Source of the DNA: Chloroflexota bacterium
Lineage (GTDB): Bacteria > Chloroflexota > Dehalococcoidia > UBA2247 > RBG-13-53-26
Assembly (NCBI GenBank): GCA_003650185.1
Contig: QMOF01000092.1
Span: 1-8,265 of the forward strand
Length of the DNA stretch: 8,265 nucleotides
Direction: 5' to 3'
The notes under the pieces are model-generated. The model did no database searches and was not told where the DNA came from. It saw only the letters and a program-made list of their open reading frames with translations. Every line of letters starts with the position of its first letter. Position 1 is the first letter of the stretch. A program made the translations under genes and the position numbers. Of this stretch, positions 4,503-8,265 are shown one piece after another.

Positions 4503-5999
4503 ATGACTATCGCCGAGGCTACCCCACCTCGTACCCTGTCAATGCAGGAGTACGAACAAATATGGCGACCTGCGGGGTGGAGGTTGGTCATCATCGGCCC
4601 CACATCGACGTGGCGGCAAGACTGGGGGATGTGGGAAGCCATAAGGGACATCATCCAGAACTCGCTAGACGAGTGTGAGACTTACGATTGGGGCTACGAT
4701 GACCAGGGCCTGTACATCAGCGATACCGGTCGCGGGATAGCTGTTGAGAATATCCTGCTCGGCCCCCCAAAGCTCAAGCCAGACTATGCGCGGGGGCGCT
4801 TTGGGGAGGGCATGAAGATTGCGGCACTGGTCATACTCCGAGAGGGGTACCGTGTCAGGATAGAGACTGTAGGACGCGAGCTGCACATGGCCTTTGTCAC
4901 CACCGAGGTAGATGGGCATGTCGAGCAGCTAGGGGCATTGTGGCGGCCAGATGGCACCAACCGAGGAACCGTCTTCCACATAGAGGGGTACTTCGGGCCA
5001 GCCTACGAGGACCACTTTGTCACCAACATTCCTGCGGAAGCCATCATTCACGAAGGTGTAAGCACGGTAACTGAGCCTGTTCAAAGATACAACCAGCTCA
5101 TTGCCCATCCTGCGGGTAGAATCTATGCCCGAGACATCTACATGAGGGACATCAATAGTCCCTGGAGCTACAACTTGTGGGGCTTCGAGATGGCCCCAGA
5201 TAGGCACGCACCTACAGACGAGCGCGACCTGCACAGAGAGATGGGGCGATTGTGGGCCACAGTCCGTGACACAGCGCTGCTACAGCAGTTCCTCTCAATG
5301 GTGCAGTACCCCCCTGCCCAACCGTGGGGTGAGTACCCGTGGGATGAGTATAGTATGGTTGACATGACCAGCATGGGATGGATGCCGGATGGCACGCCCT
5401 ATTCTCACATGATGGTCGCAGCTAAGGAGTTATGGCAAAGTGCATGGCGCAGCACGTTCGGAGATAACGTTGTTTTGCGTACCAATGCCAGGCTGGACAA
5501 CATAGTGCGGCACCTCGACTATGTACCACAGTCCGTGGCATGGGCCGTAGAACCTGCCTTGGCAAAGGTAGTCCCTACAGATCAAACCTTGATCAAAGAG
5601 TCACAGGATAGGCTCCGTGATGCTAAAGTGGTTCCAGACGACGAGCTGGATGAAGTCCAGCGACGACACCTTGAGCTGGCAAGAAATATTGGTGACAAAG
5701 TATGCACCCACCTTGGATACGCAGACACCCCCATCCATGCTGCCTTTATCCCTCCAGCCAGTGACCGAACCAGAACAGCAGGCATGTACAATCGGGTTAC
5801 CCGTGAGATACTCATCTCCCCCGACCGCCTGACAAAGGCGAGGTACATGATTGATACCCTCATCCACGAGCTGGCCCACCGCCTGTCTGGTGAGGACGAC
5901 CTGACTGAAGGCCACAGTTCCATGATGACGGAGGTAGCAGCAGAGGTGGTCAGCCTTGTCCAGCGGGGGCAGTTCGACATGCGAGGAGTGCTGTGGTAG
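4503..5999 (+). CDS. GHKL (Hsp90/MutL-type) ATPase fused to HExxH metallopeptidase-like domain
   Basis: A 498-residue protein; GGAG at 4492-4495 lies seven bases from ATG 4503. The N-terminal half has the GHKL ATP-binding motifs in order: N-box E45-A-I-R-D-I-I-Q-N53-S-L-D-E; G1 box D74-T-G-R-G (YISDTGRGI); G2 lid G98-R-F-G-E-G-M-K; and a later GT (155-156). Residues about 195-265 (IYARDIYMRDI, then SYNLWGFEM and DR) resemble the transducer domain that follows GHKL modules. The C-terminal ~110 residues look like a compact zincin: MYNRVTREILISPDRL precedes H455-E-L-A-H459, with H471 as a possible third ligand, as in SprT/WLM-like peptidases. T4 rIIA is a known phage GHKL protein, but the peptidase fusion is unlike it. 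Both active sites look intact. The substrate is unknown; protein remodelling coupled to cleavage is an inference. Confidence 0.85.
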   Translation: MTIAEATPPRTLSMQEYEQIWRPAGWRLVIIGPTSTWRQDWGMWEAIRDIIQNSLDECETYDWGYDDQGLYISDTGRGIAVENILLGPPKLKPDYARGRFGEGMKIAALVILREGYRVRIETVGRELHMAFVTTEVDGHVEQLGALWRPDGTNRGTVFHIEGYFGPAYEDHFVTNIPAEAIIHEGVSTVTEPVQRYNQLIAHPAGRIYARDIYMRDINSPWSYNLWGFEMAPDRHAPTDERDLHREMGRLWATVRDTALLQQFLSMVQYPPAQPWGEYPWDEYSMVDMTSMGWMPDGTPYSHMMVAAKELWQSAWRSTFGDNVVLRTNARLDNIVRHLDYVPQSVAWAVEPALAKVVPTDQTLIKESQDRLRDAKVVPDDELDEVQRRHLELARNIGDKVCTHLGYADTPIHAAFIPPASDRTRTAGMYNRVTREILISPDRLTKARYMIDTLIHELAHRLSGEDDLTEGHSSMMTEVAAEVVSLVQRGQFDMRGVLW

Positions 6000-6032
6000 C
6001 TATAAGGGTAGCATGAGAGGTCAAAAGCACCA

Positions 6033-8265
6033 ATGTCTCAGCCCATGCTGAAGTATCGACCCCGTGCTGGCTTTAGGAATGTGCTGAATTTGGCCCGGGC
6101 TGCCCTCTTTGGTGTGCCCTCCTGTAGAGTGCAGGAGCTCTTGGAGCTGTTTAGATCCTACCGCGGTGGCAGACCCAACAGCATCATCCTCGGTGGCCCT
6201 CTGGGATGGAGTTGGCATGCTACCTTGGACAGCCAGCACCACGGCAGTCTGACTGGGCCAGCCGATGCACACCGGCACAGCGATTTGGCCGACATCGGTA
6301 TCGATGACCACCATGATAGGGATCACGCACTCCGCCACGATCCGGGTAACGCCGATGCACTCTCGACGGCCTATTTTCTGACCGATGGCAGTCTGGGCCT
6401 AGCGCGCACTCTGAAGGCTGATGGCGATGCAGCCAGATACATTGGGGCCTCATCTCTCCGCTGGCGCAACGGCTACTTCAGTGGTGTCGTTGATCAGTTT
6501 CTGGCCGCCCTGTTGGACAGACCTACACCACCCGGCTGTGTCCTCGATCTCGACTTCTCAGAGGGTTTTGGGGTTGGTGCCAACGATGTGGACCTGGTCA
6601 AGGCCAGGACCACAGTCTATGACCGGTCTGGCAATAACAACGATGGCACCCTTTATCCGGCACCCCTTGAGGTTACAATGTGCGAGTCCACTGATGACTG
6701 GACTGGGACAAGCCTGAGTACGGACACCGATTGTGTTGAAGGCTCTTATGCAGTAAAGGATGATATAACAAGCCCTACAATTGGTACAAACTACAGCACA
6801 GAATACAACCCCTCGGGGGGCTGGGACCTGTCCGGCAAGAACCACCTTGTCTTCTGGCTAAAGTGCGATAGGGCATCAACTGCCTTCACCTCAGCCAGGG
6901 TCTATGTCTACGACACCTCCAATAACTGGAGGTACTGGGACATCACCTTCGCTGCTGACACTTGGAGCAAGCAGAAGGTGCTGCTGTCTACCGGGGATGG
7001 CGAGTCAGGAACTGCCCCAGACCTATCATCGGTCGATAAGATAACCTGGGAATTCGTAGCCGCAGACACAACAGCCTTCTACAAGCTCATAGACGCGGTC
7101 TTTGCAGATGATAGACCCGTCTTTACTGATGGAGTTTTTGGTAAGTCCTTGGACTTCGACGGTGTGGATGACTACGTCAACTGCGGTCACGATGCCAGCT
7201 TCGACACCATCACCGACGAGCTGACTATTGAGGCATGGGTCAAGAGGGGTGGTACTGGAACCGAGCAAGCGATTCTGGCCAAGTACTCTGAGACTGGTGG
7301 TAGGAGCTACGAGCTGGGATTCAGGGCTGACGACAAGATTTTCTTTGACGTGAGTGGTAATGCGGGTGCCACGGTGGGCTACCGGCTGTACTACTACACT
7401 CATGACACGTTCGCGGCCACGGATGTCTGGTATCACATCGTGGCCACCGTCTCAGCGAGTGGCGACGACATACACATCTACGTCAACGGCGTAGAAGCCG
7501 ATGGCAGTAGGGCGAGTTTTAACTACACGCCCTCTATATACGTGTCGACGGCAAATGTCTGCCTTGGTACGAGGGAGATCTCCGCTAGTCCACATTACTT
7601 CAATGGGCAGATTGCCGGAGTCCGGGTCTACGATAGAGTTCTCAGTTTGGATGTGGTGCGGGGGCGGTACATCCATGGCCTAGCCAAGTTGGGCAAGCTC
7701 CAAGGTGACCTGAGGCTGTTCAATGACGACTGGGAACCGACGGTGCAGTTCCTCCAGAATGCCGGGGGTACGGACAAGTATGGCATCCTCTTGGGTAGCG
7801 ACGTCAACCTGTACCGATCCGCGGCAGATGTACTGAAGACGGATGACAACCTCGATGCCCTAGCTTTGAGGATAGGTGGCGACGAAGTCATCACTAGTGG
7901 TAAGGTGCTTCAGAACATCTCTAAAGTTGCTCAAAGTTTATGGACAATAGATGGTGACTATGACTCACCACAACAGCTAATCAGTTGCGATGGCACTAAT
8001 GGGCTTTTCTTTTGGTCACAAGGAGGCTCAACTCACTATAACTGGGTCATAGCCCAACAGAGAACCGTGTCCACGGCTATCGAGTTTGCGCCATCAACTG
8101 AAGTTGGAGGAACAACATTTGATACTCCACGCATGTCGCTGGCTCAGGATGGGCAACTCAGTCTTCCTATAACAGGTTCAGATGCAGGATTGGTTATAGG
8201 TGGAGACACTCAGCTCTTCCGTGGTGATGCCGATAGACTAGACCTAGCTTCAGGGGACAGCTTTA
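6033..8265 (+). CDS. Large tail-fibre/adhesin protein with LamG-like domain (3' truncated by window)
   Basis: The frame is open from ATG 6033 to the window edge: 744 residues and no stop. Upstream GAGAGG (6015-6020) is a weak, distant SD; ATG 6045 starts MLK like the paralogue but has no SD. Residues 49-71 repeat the N-S-I-I-L-G-G-P signature of the 240-residue fibre, and residues 80-102 are His-rich. Residues 168-207 (LDLDFSEG, then YDRSGNNNDGTL) and 363-548 (SLDFDGVDDYVNCG, LTIEAWVK, HIYVNGVEADG, GQIAGVRVYDRVLS) together fit a LamG/concanavalin-like jellyroll. Residues ~208-362 form another beta-rich module between them. Residues 584-620 and 719-744 are fibre repeats (GILLGSDVNLYRSAAD and GLVIGGDTQLFRGDAD). 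The likely role is glycan or receptor binding on the virion. The C-terminal end lies outside the window. Confidence 0.85.
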   Translation, partial: MSQPMLKYRPRAGFRNVLNLARAALFGVPSCRVQELLELFRSYRGGRPNSIILGGPLGWSWHATLDSQHHGSLTGPADAHRHSDLADIGIDDHHDRDHALRHDPGNADALSTAYFLTDGSLGLARTLKADGDAARYIGASSLRWRNGYFSGVVDQFLAALLDRPTPPGCVLDLDFSEGFGVGANDVDLVKARTTVYDRSGNNNDGTLYPAPLEVTMCESTDDWTGTSLSTDTDCVEGSYAVKDDITSPTIGTNYSTEYNPSGGWDLSGKNHLVFWLKCDRASTAFTSARVYVYDTSNNWRYWDITFAADTWSKQKVLLSTGDGESGTAPDLSSVDKITWEFVAADTTAFYKLIDAVFADDRPVFTDGVFGKSLDFDGVDDYVNCGHDASFDTITDELTIEAWVKRGGTGTEQAILAKYSETGGRSYELGFRADDKIFFDVSGNAGATVGYRLYYYTHDTFAATDVWYHIVATVSASGDDIHIYVNGVEADGSRASFNYTPSIYVSTANVCLGTREISASPHYFNGQIAGVRVYDRVLSLDVVRGRYIHGLAKLGKLQGDLRLFNDDWEPTVQFLQNAGGTDKYGILLGSDVNLYRSAADVLKTDDNLDALALRIGGDEVITSGKVLQNISKVAQSLWTIDGDYDSPQQLISCDGTNGLFFWSQGGSTHYNWVIAQQRTVSTAIEFAPSTEVGGTTFDTPRMSLAQDGQLSLPITGSDAGLVIGGDTQLFRGDADRLDLASGDSF
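6177..6245 (+). repeat. Shared fibre N-terminal signature, copy 2
   Basis: Encodes residues 49-71 of the LamG protein. It matches the module at 902-970 at the protein level (GGP, W-x-W, H/Y-A-T, H-H-G), but most third codon positions differ. This indicates old paralogues, not a recent duplication. Confidence 0.7.
7782..7892 (+). repeat. Fibre shaft repeat, unit 1
   Basis: Encodes residues 584-620, GILLGSDVNLYRSAADVLK onward to LRIGGDEVI. The G-x-x-x-G-x-D-x-x-L-[YF]-R-x-x-A-D pattern is typical of phage fibre shafts and recurs 135 residues later. Confidence 0.65.
8187..8265 (+). repeat. Fibre shaft repeat, unit 2 (cut by window edge)
   Basis: Encodes residues 719-744, GLVIGGDTQLFRGDADRLD. 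It aligns with the start of unit 1 at 7782 (G-x-x-x-G-x-D-x-x-L-aromatic-R-x-x-A-D-x-L) and runs off the end of the window, so more shaft is expected downstream. Confidence 0.6.

Noticed and set aside
5973..6006. TATAAG (6001-6006) with TTCGAC upstream, as a possible promoter for the LamG protein gene
   Set aside because: The spacing is about 22 bases and the -35 match is poor; the genes are otherwise read as one late operon. I cannot support a promoter here.
6421..6717. 98-codon + strand frame inside the LamG gene
   Set aside because: It overlaps the clear fibre/LamG reading frame, has no SD and no recognisable domain.

Overview
The window looks like part of the late (structural and accessory) region of a tailed bacteriophage or prophage. 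Every supported gene is on the + strand. Genes are packed end to end with 1 to 34 bases between them or short overlaps, and nearly all have strong Shine-Dalgarno sequences of the AGGAGG type. Hand counts on sample lines give roughly 55-65% G+C in most of the window, falling to about 47% in the last 300 bases. There is no tRNA, rRNA, integrase, terminase or capsid gene, so the host cannot be assigned; a bacterial host is inferred from the ribosome binding sites only.

Region 1 (1-1510) is a tail-fibre cassette. It opens with the last 17 codons of a fibre-like gene, followed by two small proteins of unknown function (70-492 and 494-775) and a complete 240-residue fibre-like protein (788-1510). 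That protein carries a tandem His-rich repeat, and its C-terminal end matches the cut-off gene at the left edge.

Region 2 (1523-2206) holds three very small genes: a charged coiled-coil protein, a double zinc-binding protein with a C2H2-like finger, and a ribbon-helix-helix protein of the Arc/CopG type. The last overlaps the next gene by 38 bases.

Region 3 (2169-5999) is the least ordinary part. A 733-residue protein joins an N-terminal DUF192 domain to a membrane segment, an AT-hook-like basic patch and winged-helix-like segments. A 38-residue hydrophobic mini-protein comes next. A 498-residue protein then joins a GHKL (Hsp90/gyrase/MutL type) ATPase to a C-terminal HExxH zinc-metallopeptidase-like domain. 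The three genes are tightly spaced and probably co-translated.

Region 4 (6033-8265, open at the right edge) is a large tail-fibre or adhesin protein. Its N-terminal signature is shared with the 240-residue fibre, and it carries a LamG-like lectin domain that seems to be interrupted by a second beta-sandwich module, followed by typical phage-fibre repeats.

Together, regions 1 and 4 suggest a phage with several related receptor-binding proteins built from shared end modules. Regions 2 and 3 hold regulatory and accessory proteins whose role (virion assembly, membrane or lysis control, or interaction with host defence) cannot be settled from sequence alone.
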